Assembly (NCBI RefSeq): GCF_964340395.1
Contig: NC_135550.1
Coordinates: 29,761,176-29,825,175, forward strand
Direction of reading: 5' to 3'
Length of the DNA stretch: 64,000 nt
DNA from: Glandiceps talaboti
Lineage: Eukaryota > Hemichordata > Enteropneusta > Spengelidae
The first letter of the stretch is position 1. Each line of letters starts with the position of its first letter. Below are positions 1 to 13,262 of the stretch, piece by piece. The notes below the pieces were generated by a model. It worked only from the letters and a program-made list of their open reading frames with translations. It made no database searches and had not been told where the DNA came from. The position numbers were made by a program, and so were the translations under genes.

Positions 1-2150
1 GATTTTGAATTTTTTTTAACCATCTAAATGAAGAAATGCGACACTTAGACCATTTTAAAGTTTCTCACACGTGTGAAGTCGTGCCTCATTAAGGTTATTT
101 TAATCTTATCGTCAATGCAGCACGCCATCTGCGCTATTATATTTTTGAAGAGTTGCAACGAAATTGTAATGTTTTAACTAATTCTGTTTTAAAGGGGTGT
201 TAATGACTCAATTTTCGAAGAATGCCTTACCTTCATATCCGGACAAGGTGTTATTTGGACAAGATATAAAGATCAAATACCACAAAATTGCATAAATGGT
301 CCTTTTAGCTAGAATGAGGTTCTTAGATAATTATATATTATCAAAGTAAGACTAGTATACTATTGGGGTCCGTGATAACTGTCACACAACATTGAACCGT
401 TTTACAAGATATTTATTGGTACGATGTGCCACAATTTCACTGTCTTATTCAGCCTAGTGTACAAACCACCATTTATTATATTTTTTTGGAGAATCCAGTT
501 ATGTTTGACGGATTTAAAGTCTATGGCAGCATTTCTGTGAGTATCAATTACTGAGCCAAGAAAGATTATGACATTAAAGTAGTGATCCGATAGCATTTGT
601 TAAATAATTTACCAAATGTACTATAAATTAGAAGGTGGTTTTTGCTTATGGCATTGCCCGTATGTACAGTATCAACCAGCTCAATCTATGTACTTACAAA
701 GTATTAGTCTTAGCTGAGTCAGACAAGCAACTGTCGACAAGTCTGGATTTTTCCACCATACCAACCCTTTTTATTATTATTTTTTTTTTAAATATAAGGC
801 TTCAAATTACCTATAGTTACAGTTAGTAGTTTTAATACATCCTAATAACGTTCTACGTCCTGAAGTCAGAACATAATGTCAATCTTTGCAATTGGTTATT
901 TCATTCGATGAGCTAGAAAAAAATACATACACATTTTGAGTAACTTTAAACTGAAGGTAAGAATGATTTTGCTTGGTTAAACCGTCTACTGTATTTCCTC
1001 TGTTCCCCCTTTCCACCCCGAGGCTAGTTGACTATGTTATTTTAAAAACTGTAAAAAGAGGTCGTTGGACTGCAACACGAAATGACGAACATATGTTCTA
1101 ATGCGAATATTAAAACAAACTATTCATTATCTAGTTTAGGATTGAAATACAACATAACGCTATTGAAATACAATTTACTTGTCATTAATGACGTGTTTGT
1201 TTGTTTGTTTGTTTGCGTGTGTTTGTTTGTTTGTTTGTTTGCTACTTTGTTGTTACATTGTATATACACAACTTTAAATCAAAATTAATATGTAGTTAGT
1301 ATATATTGTTCTTATTTCTGGCATTCGTATTTATACTAAATTTCAGAATGTTCGTTTATTTGTACAAGGAAGTGATTTTTTCTGATCCCTGCAGTACTTG
1401 CTGTAGTATTATTTTCGCTCACCGCGAACTTAACTGCAAGTTGTAATATAACAGAATATTCCTATTTCTCTATCTAAACTATGAACTCGACAACAACGTT
1501 TTTTGCCTCACGGTTAAAGGACAGTTTAAGAAGGCTAGTTTGTAATTTTTTATTCAAACATATCAATTTGACAAAGACATTCAAAAAGAAGTTGACAGGT
1601 GAACCACAGTGACGTTTTCAACGGTATGACATCAGATGACGACATGTGATAATTATTAAAACACCTATAGGATACAGTAGATTGATACATAGTAAAATGG
1701 CATACACAAAATGAAAGCTGATGCAGTATTTTATATTTTATCAACAGACGTGTCTAAACAGTGTTCAAAATAGGTAGAAAGTGACAAACCAAACGTACCT
1801 ATCAACCTGAGCTGTTAAATGTGTATAGTACCATGTTAACTTGTCCCATATTGGTGCAATATTTGAAATAGTCAATAACAACAGAAGATACATTCCTACA
1901 GTCTATCACCAACACTTTCTAGATGTAACCGCATACCATGTCTCACTTCACTATTTAACACACACTGTCAAACAAATTGTACAGCTGATACCAGATCGGT
2001 ATGAATTTTCAATTTGACGTATTATTCTATTATTAAATATCAATCACAGATGTCTCGGGTTTTAACTCTACAGGCCGCTAATGTCAAAGTTATAATTGCA
2101 ACGCATAGCTAACTACATTCGAAGATATAGATGAATTTTAAGACCCCCTT
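1..2150. other. Non-coding, nothing recognised apart from a GTTT array
   Basis: Only frames under 70 codons. AT-rich throughout. Confidence 0.75.
1195..1241 (+). repeat. (GTTT)n microsatellite
   Basis: About 11 GTTT units with one GCGTGT interruption. Confidence 0.95.
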
Positions 2151-2535
2151 AGTGAGTGAGTGAGTGAGTGAGTGAGTGAGTGAGTGAGTGAGTGAGTGAG
2201 TGAGTGAGTGAGTGAGTGAGTGAGTGAGTGAGTGAGTGAGTGAGTGAGTGAGTGATAAGATGTATTTGGATAAATTCGTGAGCATGGTAGTGGGTAGGCT
2301 AGTGAGTGGGTGGGTAGTTAGTGGATGGGATGAGTGGGTTATTGCGTGGAAAGGTGTGTAGGTTAATGAGTGGGATTGGGTAAGTTAGTAGGTGGGTGGG
2401 TTGGATGGGTGGGTTATTGGGTCGGAAAATAGGTAGCTTAGTAAGTAGGACATGTAAATTAGTCAGCGATTAGGAGGGTTGATGGGTTAGTGAGTTGGCT
2501 TATGGGTAAGTTATTGAGTGATGTGAATGTGATGT
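2151..2535 (+). repeat. (AGTG)n array with a decayed G-rich tail
   Basis: Perfect AGTG units occur at 2151-2255. From about 2278 to 2535 the DNA is degenerate GGGT/TGAGTGGG-type sequence that appears derived from the same motif. Confidence 0.95.
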
Positions 2536-3844
2536 GATGAAAAAGTTTCTCAACAGCAAAAGTGGTATATCTACATATATTTTGAACAACATCTAACTCA
2601 TCAAACTTTTAGATTCATTGATCAATGCACTTCATTAAGAGGAAATTAACATATTTACAAAAGAATAGATATAGCGTAAGTGAACACAGCAAATGAAAAT
2701 CGTGGCTTTGATTTTGTGTAATGTTATAGTATCTTGTAACCCTTTGCAACATGACACGATTGTAAAAAAACTTTATGTGTGTTGCTGACTTTAAGACAAA
2801 AAACACCACCCTGGGGATTATCATATATGGACACGAGAGCTGATGTCGGTTTTCACGATCATATTTCAGATGTTCTGTTTGGTTGTAAAGCAAATAGCAA
2901 AACAAAAACAAGAATTCGTGATTTAGGGATCTTGAGTACCACACACACATTTGTGAATCTTAACGAAGAGTGTCAAAACACTAAATAATCAACGAAGCAG
3001 CCGCCGTTATGCGAAACCGTAACCCGAGGTAGAACACCCACTTTTCGTATTCTCTTCTTTCCTTCTTTTCTATACGTCGTAAAGTAACGTAAAAGGTCGA
3101 AAATTCCGTGGTTAGATTCACATTATTCTGTTGTTAATCGATTCGCCCGATTCTGACAGTTTGGACAATAAGTTTGAATTGTATAAAACTAAACATGTGA
3201 CCCTCTCATTTTACACGACTCAATCGTTGTTAATTGAAATATTAAATCGTAGTCGTGTACTTCTAAAGAGCTATTTCAGATATTCATAACACACAGAAGA
3301 TAGCATGGTGGTATCAAGTGATACCAAGGATTGACTTTACATATACATGTAATTTGCAATTGCATTGGAATTATCCTTCTAGAAACGTTCACCAACAAGC
3401 TCAGTAATGTAATTAAATTGAATTCTCACCAAGCTTGCCTTGTACAGTGTGAAGTCAACGAGGTTTGTGGAGAGATTATATGGTGTCAGGAAAGTTCGCA
3501 AAGAAAACGATTTTAACAGTTTTGACAGTGATGTATTATTGTTCCGTCGTACAGACTAGATAAAACTAGCTTCTAAAGTTGTCAGTTTTGGCACTCTGTT
3601 AGCACTGTCTTTAAGTGGTCATATGGATAAGAAATGGGTGTTTATTTTGGATCTTATAAAAGTATTAACTTTACAGTGTGTTTTTTCTATCTGAAAAAAA
3701 CAAACAAATTGAATGTGAAACAACAGAGACTAAGTCCATGTTTATCTTTTTATTTATTTATTTATTTATTTATTTGAGATGTCTACAGGATTACCCCATT
3801 TACAGACACTCAGAAATTGGAAAAGACTAAAATGCATTCAATAT

Positions 3845-3958
3845 TATATGTTTATGATGAATTGAGATGTTTATAACTAATCCTAAAACAGTGCCTAAAC
3901 ATGTGTAAAGAGCTTGTTATGGTAAGAAAGTGATTTGTTAACAAACCTAGTAAACCCC

Positions 3959-4000
<42 letters not shown>

Positions 4001-4148
4001 ACACACAGATATATATATATATGAACCCATATAAATCATGTCAAAAATTAACTCATCCATCTGGAAAGAAAAAAACAAGGTTGTTGTGTCCAAAACCGGT
4101 GTATAATTGCGACTGCGTACTATATGTCTATGATGAATTGAGATGTTT
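3845..4148 (+). repeat. 28-bp direct repeat pair flanking a CA array
   Basis: The copies 3845-3872 and 4121-4148 are identical except for one T/C change (core ATGATGAATTGAGATGTTT). They are too long for a target-site duplication. Confidence 0.8.
3963..4022 (+). repeat. (CA)n-(TA)n microsatellite
   Basis: CA units to about 4006, then TA units. A short (TTTA)n lies upstream at 3750-3775. Confidence 0.96.
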
Positions 4149-4489
4149 CACCGTGAAGTCTACCAGCTAGTTTCCTTAGTTACAACATGTTGTGTCAAGT
4201 ATTATTAATCCGACTCGTTTATTTACTTTGAAGTTTACTGTTTGTGACAAGTTCCACCTGTTAAAACTTACCTGTCACTGATTATATACTCACTGTTGAT
4301 CATTTCCTCCTGAATTTTGAGTTGTGGCACGGAATGTCACAGGTTAACAACAAATCTCCCACGTTCCAAAATTGGAAGCCATTGGGACAACAATTTAAAA
4401 TACCATTTACATTCTATTACTTTCAACCAGCTACTAGACAAGTTCTACAACTTTTGCCAGAAATTATTTCTTGTCCTATGAAACAAATT

Positions 4490-4501
4490 GATGGATGGAT
4501 G

Positions 4502-4597
<96 letters not shown>

Positions 4598-4599
4598 AA
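4490..4599 (+). repeat. (GATG)/(GATT)n microsatellite
   Basis: Short GATG units are followed by about 95 bp of GATT with one GATC variant. Minus-strand frames of Asn-Gln-Ser-Ile repeats are artefacts. Confidence 0.97.
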
Positions 4600-5519
4600 T
4601 TCGCTGATTGATGTTGGCATGGGTGGTGAATATGCAAAGACATCTATGAAAATGTAAACCAAGTTGTTTATATTGTGTTTGCAACAAACTAAGTCGATCT
4701 ATGACATTGGAAATAAAGAAAAACAGCAACATACAACTCAATATGACCATTATGTATATTATGTATAATATGTGAGTTTACACAGAGAATAATTGGTGGG
4801 GTTGTGACGTCATGTTGCTCAAAGAATATACAAAGTAGAAATACAATCATTTTATTAAAAGGAAATTCAGAAACAAAAACTGTAAGAAAGGCACGAGGCG
4901 TTTTGTACGCCCTGTTTGATCACGACCAATTTCAGAAAATGTTTCCGGATTAGCTGTGCATTTGCCAATATACCTTCCTCTCCCATACAGGCATCTCAAG
5001 AAAATACTCAACAAGCTTATAATGTGTTTGTTTCCAGGCGACAGTCTCATTGATGTTTGGCAAATGAGAATAGCTCTTCATAAGTATGCTGTCTAGGAAG
5101 AATATGATGTAGTAGATTAAATTTATAATACAAGTCTTCTACGTTGGAAGATAGATATATCTCTACTCAACATACTAATGTCTAAAACAATGTCCTACAG
5201 TTTAATTAATTGGCAATTTACATACGCTGACATCGTACATATCAATGCCTATTCACAATATGAATACAGAACATACAGTTATTACATGTTAATTGACCCC
5301 TTTGCAGAAGAACTGTACATGGTATGAGACACTAACATGTGAGGTGAGATAAACTTTTCCCTCATAAGGATACTGATGAAAACACATTTAATTTTCAAAT
5401 GAACAAAACTTCTAAAATTGATTGTGGAAATTGCGTTTTGCTCTTGAAACTTTGCATCTAACAATGTAGATGTAGACTCTTGATTGGTATACTTTAAGTT
5501 CAAACTAATTGAGCAAATT

Positions 5520-6180
5520 GCTATTGAACCTTAGTTCAGATGAAGGTCGAGATCAAAGGTCAATGTCTGACTTCAAAGTGCACGTCTACAAACACAGAGG
5601 CAAACATTTGAATAGTGCATGGAGCCTCTCGGTACAAAACAATTGAAAGTTACAGAGAATTATTTGACATCGAAGCGTGGGGGGGGGGTTTAAAGTCAAA
5701 GGTCAAGTTAAAAACTCTTACCTCTGTTTATCCAACTGAAGTCCTTGAGTTATGGTCGAATGTGGGTTACTTTGTACGACAAACGTGGCTGCTGTTTGGT
5801 TTAATATATAATTGTCAATGTCTCAAAATAGAATGACGTCATGGTGCACATGTGCCAGGTTTGGTTGAAATTCAGCTGTGGCTTGGAGGTTAACAGAGAT
5901 ACAACTGGTCACGGATGGACGGATATTCAATTTGGCAATTACTAAAGCCACCCCTCGGGCTGTGCCCGTTGACGGCCAATAATGTATTCGTCATTATACT
6001 GTGCTCAACGAATAGCCAGTAAGGGACTGGTCATTTTAAGGCTATATATTGCCTTTTAGGTAATGATTTCACAGCTTCAAGAGTATTTATATGACGTCAC
6101 GGTACATATATAGTGACTACGGTATGGTAGGTACTACATCTATGTGTAGTTAACAGTGTCTCAAAATGACACGAGTTGAA
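5520..6180 (+). repeat. Probable old interspersed repeat
   Basis: The style is that of invertebrate dispersed repeats: AGGTCGAGATCAAAGGTCAA, then GGTTTGGTTGAAATTCAGC, then GATGGACGGAT. The tail-like unit ATGACGTCAYGGT.CA occurs at 5833 and again at 6091, each near a CTCAAAAT motif. A related ATGACATCATGGTATATT is at about 6859. No ORF or clear termini were found. Confidence 0.35.
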
Positions 6181-6945
6181 GTATTAAAACAGAATGTAGG
6201 TAAAAAAAATGGGGACAGGAAAAAACATTATATTATCATGCCATTTTAGAAATGAATTGTTCTTCTATCACAAGCCTAACACAATGACTTCCTCCCCCTC
6301 CACATTTCAAGATTTTCAAAAACAGGAAGATTCACCATTATTTCCATTTTCTTAAAAACAGGTTGACCCTTCAGCTAATCCCACGTAGGCCGGAGAAAGT
6401 GACCGGTTGCTAATGTTCTTTAGATTTGCTCAATTCTCATTGCTTTTTTTCATTTGAATTAAGATAATATAATATAATATTTTAAACCATACTATTGTGT
6501 TCTTTTGTATGATATGATAACCTGACCGACTGATTGCGAAAAAGTGGGATGAACTCGTATAGTCCAGAGATTCTATTGGGAGACTACTAGTAACTGGTAT
6601 TTAAAAATAATTGAGGACACTATCCTTTACATAATTAGAAATGAGTAACAAAATTATATAAATTTTTTTTCAAGATTATGAGACAACAAATCTGCCATGG
6701 GACTGGTGCCATGGCCAGTCCATGTACTTGTCATTTGCAGTTTAATAGGTTTGTTTGAAATTGAAGCTTCCGTACGTTATTCCAACATGTTGTTGAATCG
6801 TGTCTAGCACAAGGCCTAGGTCACAACGCCTACCAGGTATATGCAGATATGACATAAAATGACATCATGGTATATTGAATATCGCCAGTATTTCCGTTAC
6901 GAAACATCCTAATCCATACCACACTAGCTCCACCATGATTCATGT

Positions 6946-7030
6946 AGTGTCAACACTCATTGCTAGGTCATATCCCGGGTCATTAGTGTCAACACTCTTT
7001 GCTAGGTCATATCCCCCGGGTCATATCCCG
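6946..7030 (+). repeat. 39-bp tandem duplication
   Basis: AGTGTCAACACTC-TTGCTAGG starts at 6946 and again at 6985, each followed by GGTCATATCCC. A third partial GGGTCATATCCCG ends the block. Confidence 0.85.
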
Positions 7031-7847
7031 ATCATATTATCATAGGATATTATGACTGTTCTGTCAGGGCATTTCTGGTGCTCTGACTTGCTTTAACTGA
7101 AAACATGGCCTTCGTTACGTACACACAATGCTACACTAAAGAAGTGTGACTCCAACAATCCAGAGTTTACATTACATGTATGTGATTTTCGATTTACATT
7201 CAAGTCTTTTGATCCAGAAACATCAAATATTACATCATTAACGCGCCTTGTTGTATATCCTTCAATTGTATTTGCAGATTCACAAACAAGAATTCAAGAA
7301 GTTCTGAGGTGACGGCAACATAATTTGTGAGAAATGTTGGCGATGACTAAGTTTACAGTCATGGTAACATTCGTACAATAATACCAAGTAGTTTTATGAC
7401 CGATGACATTTAGATATGTACATGGATTTGTAAAAAAATTTAAAAGGTTTCAGGCAACGAGGGAATTAAAAAAAGAACGGAGCGCGATTTCACGGTGGTA
7501 TATAATGGCAACAGATGGAAAAATCCGTGTCTATTCTTTAAGTAAAAAATTCAGTCATTGCACAAAGTGTCAATCACTCGAAGTCCCCAGGCTGAAATGT
7601 GTTTATCAGTAATAGAACGGTCGATGTTTCATTTTGATACACAACATTTGGTCATGCTTAATTTGGTTTACATATGATGGCATCGTGTCATGACTGAACC
7701 TACGAGATTTCTAAGCCATTTCTTTGTGAACTTGGAAGTCTGGAGTGCGCCCTCTTTAAGAAGAATTATCAGATTAAATTCTGGCACTCCGTCTTTACAT
7801 CTTTATACTCCACACTCACTCATTTATTTACTCATATACTTAACTGA

Positions 7848-7848
<1 letters not shown>

Positions 7849-7896
<48 letters not shown>

Positions 7897-7961
7897 CTCA
7901 TTCATTCATTCATTCATTCATTCATTCATTCATTCATTCATTCATTCATTCATTCATTCAT
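7849..7961 (+). repeat. Adjacent (GATT)n and (ATTC)n microsatellites
   Basis: GATT units at 7849-7895 switch directly to ATTC units at 7897-7961. The 88-codon His-Ser-Phe-Ile frame is an artefact. Confidence 0.97.
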
Positions 7962-10900
7962 AGACTAACTGATTTTACTCATTTTACCACACTGCATTGC
8001 AGCACATTTTATCTTATTTCACAAACCTACTTATTCACATACTTTCATCCACTGGCTTGCTTACCAACGCATCTCTTACACACCCAATTACCCACTAACT
8101 TACCGATTTATGATATGATTACGTCATCATTTAAACTAAATATTAATATGTATATTTAGTCTGTTTTTTATGAATATCTACACTGTAGCAGTTGGTACTT
8201 GCTTGTTCCATTAATGAGAAAGACTTCTATCGCCATGGATCTTGTCAAGTAGTAGTAACCGTTTTTGTTGCAAAAGGTTTATGGCTGTTGGTCCTTATGA
8301 TCACTTGACATTGATTTGGAAATTATTGACAAAGTAATTTATTTGAAATATCCGATAATTATTCATGTCAAATTCGTGGTAAATTGATCATAACCTTGAC
8401 TTATAACCCTAGCTTCTGTAGGTGAAATGATGAAAGTTGCCAGACACTTGATATACCCAGACTGTACCGCCACACTTTAGCAAAGTCATGCGAAATAAAC
8501 CACTACCTCGCCACCAGCGGTAATGATTTCTATTTCTTTTGTTTTGTATTCTTTGGCCATAATATGTAATGTTGGATATTAGACTTTCAATCAGGCGGGG
8601 GGGGGGGGGGGGAGAGAAAGTAATATGTCTCAGATTAAAGACAAGTGCTTTGGAGAGTATACTGGGCAATTACAGGAAGACACACTGTTTTACTGTTTTA
8701 CCAAGGCTAACGCATTATCATGTATCAAAATCATACACTCACTGTGATACAAAAAATGTATCCTGTTAATCCGAATAAATAGAAATATAACTATTAACGA
8801 AAAAAGGAACGTGGAATGAACAACTGTATGGATGGGTGGATATACAAATGCAAATCAAAACATTTGGCTGGACATATACATACGAAAAAGTAGCCTCGTT
8901 CGCGAGAATGTTTGTCCTCCTCGTAGTACACGATGAATAACAACGTATTTTGATGTCAACATGTGTAGATTACAATATTAATTGTATCGTGTCTGTGCCT
9001 GTATTTGTTCCATTGTGTATATTGGTTTGTGAAGTGTACAAACCAGTCCTGAATGTGTAAACGTAACTTCAGGTAAAGTGTTCATAAAATCGTTCAATTT
9101 TAAGAGAAAAATACATGAACCAAATACCAATGACCCTCCACAGTCAGACATCTATCAGTAACATGGTACCCCCCCCCCTTTCGAAAAATCTCAACCAACA
9201 ATATTTGTTTCGATGGAGAAGACGAAGTTCTTCGGGGGAGGAGGGGGGTTTGAATTTACAAATGACGCACATCACATACTGACTCCACAGACAGCCCGTC
9301 GTTTAGGCGTCGAAACTGAAGAAAATACAACGTGTATTCTTATTTTTAAAAAGTAATACACACCTGTGTACAATGTTTTGACAAGGACCGCGTTCGTCCG
9401 AGTTGTGTTGCTTAGCGCCACCCTTTATCAGACCAATCCACAAAGAAATAGTCGTATCGCCTGATCAGTGCGTCCACGGGAAGCGTATGTACGACTGCCC
9501 TCTTGCACCGTTCTTCGGAAGCAAATTTTATCTATGTAGTATTTATTAACATCAGCGGGTCATGTTATTTTTCTCGCCATATTCATTGCATGTTTAAACA
9601 CACATCTGTTTAGAAGCTCTCCGAAGCTTAAATTGATTGTGTCAATTTCCTTCAAAATGCATGGTATAGTTCCTTGGACCGGAACAACTGGTGACTGTGG
9701 GAAAATTGACTACGCTAATGAAGTCGTTGACAAAAAGAAATCTTCAAAAATTCTTCTCGGTGTTCCTTTACCTTACACCTCACAAGCTTCCCGTGTGAAT
9801 TACATGTTACACACAAATAACTTAACACAGCTAACAATCGTGAAAGGCAATCTGACCATCACAGCATTGTTTTCACGCTGATATTGAGAGCCGAAGTAAA
9901 GAAAAGCAAACAGAGCATGAAATGAAAAGTTGAAATGTGGACCTCTTGTTTATTCTTTCCCATCGAGCGGAGAAGGACAGACAGCTAGGGGTCTACACAA
10001 TCTCCGTGCCTCTTTATGATTCTGCGACAGAAGCCGGTAAAATTGTCATACCTATCTACACACCTGTTTGAGCTGACGTTCACTCTTTTCTGTTTATTTT
10101 TATCGATTATGTTTTCGTCCATGTTATTTTTGTTGCTGAGAACTGCACTGTCTCAAACATATGTTGCTGATAACTACACTCTCTCAAATCAAAATATAAA
10201 ACCAAATTTTTTCGCACGCCTTGTGTTAACAGAGTATAGACATTTTCTGAACGCATGCCTTTTTGTTTCCATGCCAACCAGAGAGGCATAAATGACCCTA
10301 TGCAAGTTCAAAGGGTGGGGGGAGGGTCGACTTGAGATGCCCGGTTGCATATTTTTTAAAAATGTAACTGGAGAAATAGACACAAGAGTTCCATTTCACC
10401 GTTCACTGGAAGAATTCGGCGTTCACTCACTCGTTACAGTGGTTATTCTAAACGAATGTATATATGAGGGAGATCGCTGTATCGTAGCCTTCAATTTCCT
10501 TTATTCTCTGGTAGATCAGATAGCGACTAACATTTCAAAGTCGTGGTTTATAAGCGCAGGGGACACAGATATCCAATTTGAAAACAGCCGTGAGTACAAA
10601 AACGCCAGTGTTACATAAACAGTTTCAGTGTCCGCAATGAGCGTCGAATGTCGACTTTCTACGGAGTCGTTTCTAATGAAATGAAATGTATCCCTGGTCT
10701 CGGTAATTGTATGGTGTAGATTTTCGTTTGCAGAGCAATCTGCTTGTCGATATTACGGCATGTTGATGGATTTGATATGTTTCGTATCTGACCGTAATCA
10801 TTATGTTAAGCCCTCCTAAACGATACCACCCTCGTGATAGTTTAACCTCGTTCTATCATGTCAAATATCACGTCACTCATTATATTTTAAACAAAATATG

Positions 10901-12322
10901 CAACATGTACAGCTTTCCTGATCGACATTTTCCACTCATTAATTCAAAACACAGAACAGTTCCGTGGTGATTTGAAATTAGAGCCTCTCTTCACGGATGA
11001 AAATCGTGACATGTTAGAAAGCTGGAATGATGCGATTATATTTATCTTTTTCTTATCTTCTTATTAGAAAATTATATGTATTCTAGAACGGCTTTGAAGT
11101 TCAGGTTAACCGTATAGGTTTTCATGGCATAGTTATCCAAATTCTACCTTTACCAACTAGACATGGCACATAGTTTACACTTCATCTACCGTTCTTTTTG
11201 TTTTGTCCTCGGTCAATCGACCGTCCTAAATTTCTAACCCCAACTCACTACCACCCTGAATACTAGAAAACAAACACTGAGGACAAAGTCTTTGTTGCGT
11301 CTCAGTCGCAGTTGCGTGCGGTATGGTTAGATGGGCGGTTGTACTGAATTACGTGCCCCCCGGCTTCGAAAAAAGGACAGAATAAAACCGAGTCTGTCAT
11401 AGCGCTGTAACTTAATAAACTCACACACTATTTCCAGTTGGCTTTCCTCGGGTTGTGACATGTAATTTACAGAGTGTGGCAACGCGGTGGTATCCCTACG
11501 TAGCCATAGATGATAGCCCAAAATAGTTACAAATAATCAGAACGAATGAACAAGACATGCACCCAGTACAGGAATTTCATTTCGGTCCTATTTACGGAAC
11601 CAAGCTGAGTGCGCCATTTTTAGCTCCGGATTCGACCCGCATGATCGCCGTCTGGAATCCGGAATGTGACCAAAATTAGAATTGAATGTGTTCATCTTTT
11701 TTTCCTTTCATTAAACGCGATTGTCTGGGCATACCCTCTAATTTCAAAAACATAAGCTTAAATGATTGAATGAAAATCGTCTTTTGAGGGTCAATAATTA
11801 ATACAGGAGACATGACTACGCTACTAAAACTGACATCTCAGATCACTATAGAAACACTATATTTTCTATACTGTAGTGGTCTGACATTGCATGCGTCAAT
11901 ATTCCACACAGCACATATATTCGCTCAAGGCTGAAACCCTTTGCACTGACCATTTTTAATTGGAGCCAAAGCATCCGTAATGTTGTATTTCTCGTGACTT
12001 GTCAAGGACTGGGGGAAGTGAAAGAAGAACTTCTCAAATATCGAAGAGTTGAAATTATGATATTTGTTATTGCAAATTGTGGCTATTTGATCCCTCATCA
12101 CAAGTTGGCGATGCACCTGCCTCTAATTTGACATGATATCGATTATCCAATATCGCCATACCCTGTATTGTTACTCTATATTTGGACTCGTCCACAATTT
12201 CAACCATAGACATTGAATCGTTTAACGATACCATGGTGTAATGGTTTCAGTCAAGTTTAAGAAAGAAATTTACTAACTGATAGAATTTTATCTCATTGTT
12301 TTGTCGTTGTTTAAGACCAATG
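7962..12322. other. Non-coding, no gene recognised
   Basis: Frames at 9633-9881 (82 codons) and 10292-10618 (108 codons) were read and match no family I know. Their lengths are compatible with chance. The less AT-rich DNA around 9.2-9.7 kb might be regulatory. Confidence 0.65.
8597..8612 (+). repeat. G16 homopolymer
   Basis: Sixteen consecutive G. Similar runs are a C9 near 9170 and a T8-G13 tract at 61179-61199. Confidence 0.9.
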
Positions 12323-12466
12323 CAATTGTGATGGTGGGAAAGGGGTCAATAATTTTTACACTGTTCGAGAAGGATATATGTCTGTAAAGTTGCTCAATTG
12401 TGATGGTGGGAAAGGGGTCAATAAATTTTACACTGTTCGAGAAGGATATATGTCTGTAAAGTTGCT
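12323..12466 (+). repeat. 72-bp tandem duplication (two copies)
   Basis: The copies 12323-12394 and 12395-12466 differ at about one base, so the duplication is recent. The unit begins CAATTGTGATGGTGGGAAAG and ends GTCTGTAAAGTTGCT. The length is a multiple of three, which gives a 24-residue repeat in a minus-strand frame, but that frame looks non-coding. Confidence 0.93.
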
Positions 12467-13123
12467 CAAAATATGTTAAGTAACTCACTACAAACTAAAC
12501 CTGCTTTTGATAAAGTGACCAGACAAGATAAATGGTTTGAAAAAATGATTCCCAGGAATGAATACTCTGTGTTCACCGACGTCAAATCATAAACACGTCA
12601 ATATTTGGGACTATGAAAAGGGCGAACTATTACGGGTACTTCGGTTTTGATATTCACTATTTAAAGTGTTGACACAAGTTTGGTTTATGGTTTCTTGTGT
12701 CTAGTGTAGATTGGTTAAGGTTAAACTTGTAGACACTTGCTGCAAGTGGTTTACACGTACAAATGTTTACAGTAAAAACGTGTCGCATTGTTCTTTGAGA
12801 GTTTAATACACGGGCGAAAATGATCATCTTAACAATAGGACAGATTTCGGTCTTTTCAGCGAAGACATAAAGCTTCGCAATTGATGGATGAGCAAAGGGT
12901 ACCACCGTTTTCAAGTGTGTAGGGTTCAAACCAAACCAACGGCTTGTGTTTGCCGTTTCCAGATGTCCATAAACAAACGACTACAACAACCACTTCGTGT
13001 GAGAAAAGCGTAAAATAACGGAATTTTTGTATATCTCCTTCCTGCAGTCACCTGTTTTTATGGTTTCTATGCAACAAAACTGATGTCGCATTAAAGAATT
13101 TTTTCAAATGCTTTAGTTTATAC

Positions 13124-13262
13124 AGGCAGCCGAGTGGCAATAGAGCGTTACCTAGTCAGGTGCTGTGTAACATGTAACGGTAAACTTTCAATCAAAACAG
13201 TTGTCGATTGCTACTACATGGTTTTGGTCGAGTTCGAACGGTGGCTGGACCCACTAGAACAT
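13124..13262 (+). mobile_element. Possible tRNA-derived SINE head
   Basis: GCAGCCGAGTGGCAATAG (from about 13127) resembles the pol III A box of Ser/Leu-type tRNAs. GAGTTCGAACGG (from about 13230) resembles a B box and is followed by GGCTGGACCCAC. The A-B spacing of about 100 bp is longer than in a normal tRNA, and no clean cloverleaf or anticodon arm can be drawn, so this is not a functional tRNA. The 3' end of any element is not visible. Confidence 0.3.

Larger units (their letters stand above)
2536..4489. other. Non-coding, no gene seen
   Basis: A 111-codon minus frame at 2615-2950 has no recognisable domain and an overlapping + frame. The length is within chance expectation. Confidence 0.7.
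4600..7848. other. Non-coding, interspersed-repeat remnants
   Basis: Contains the 5.5-6.2 kb repeat candidate and the 39-bp duplication. No frame over 80 codons. Confidence 0.7.
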
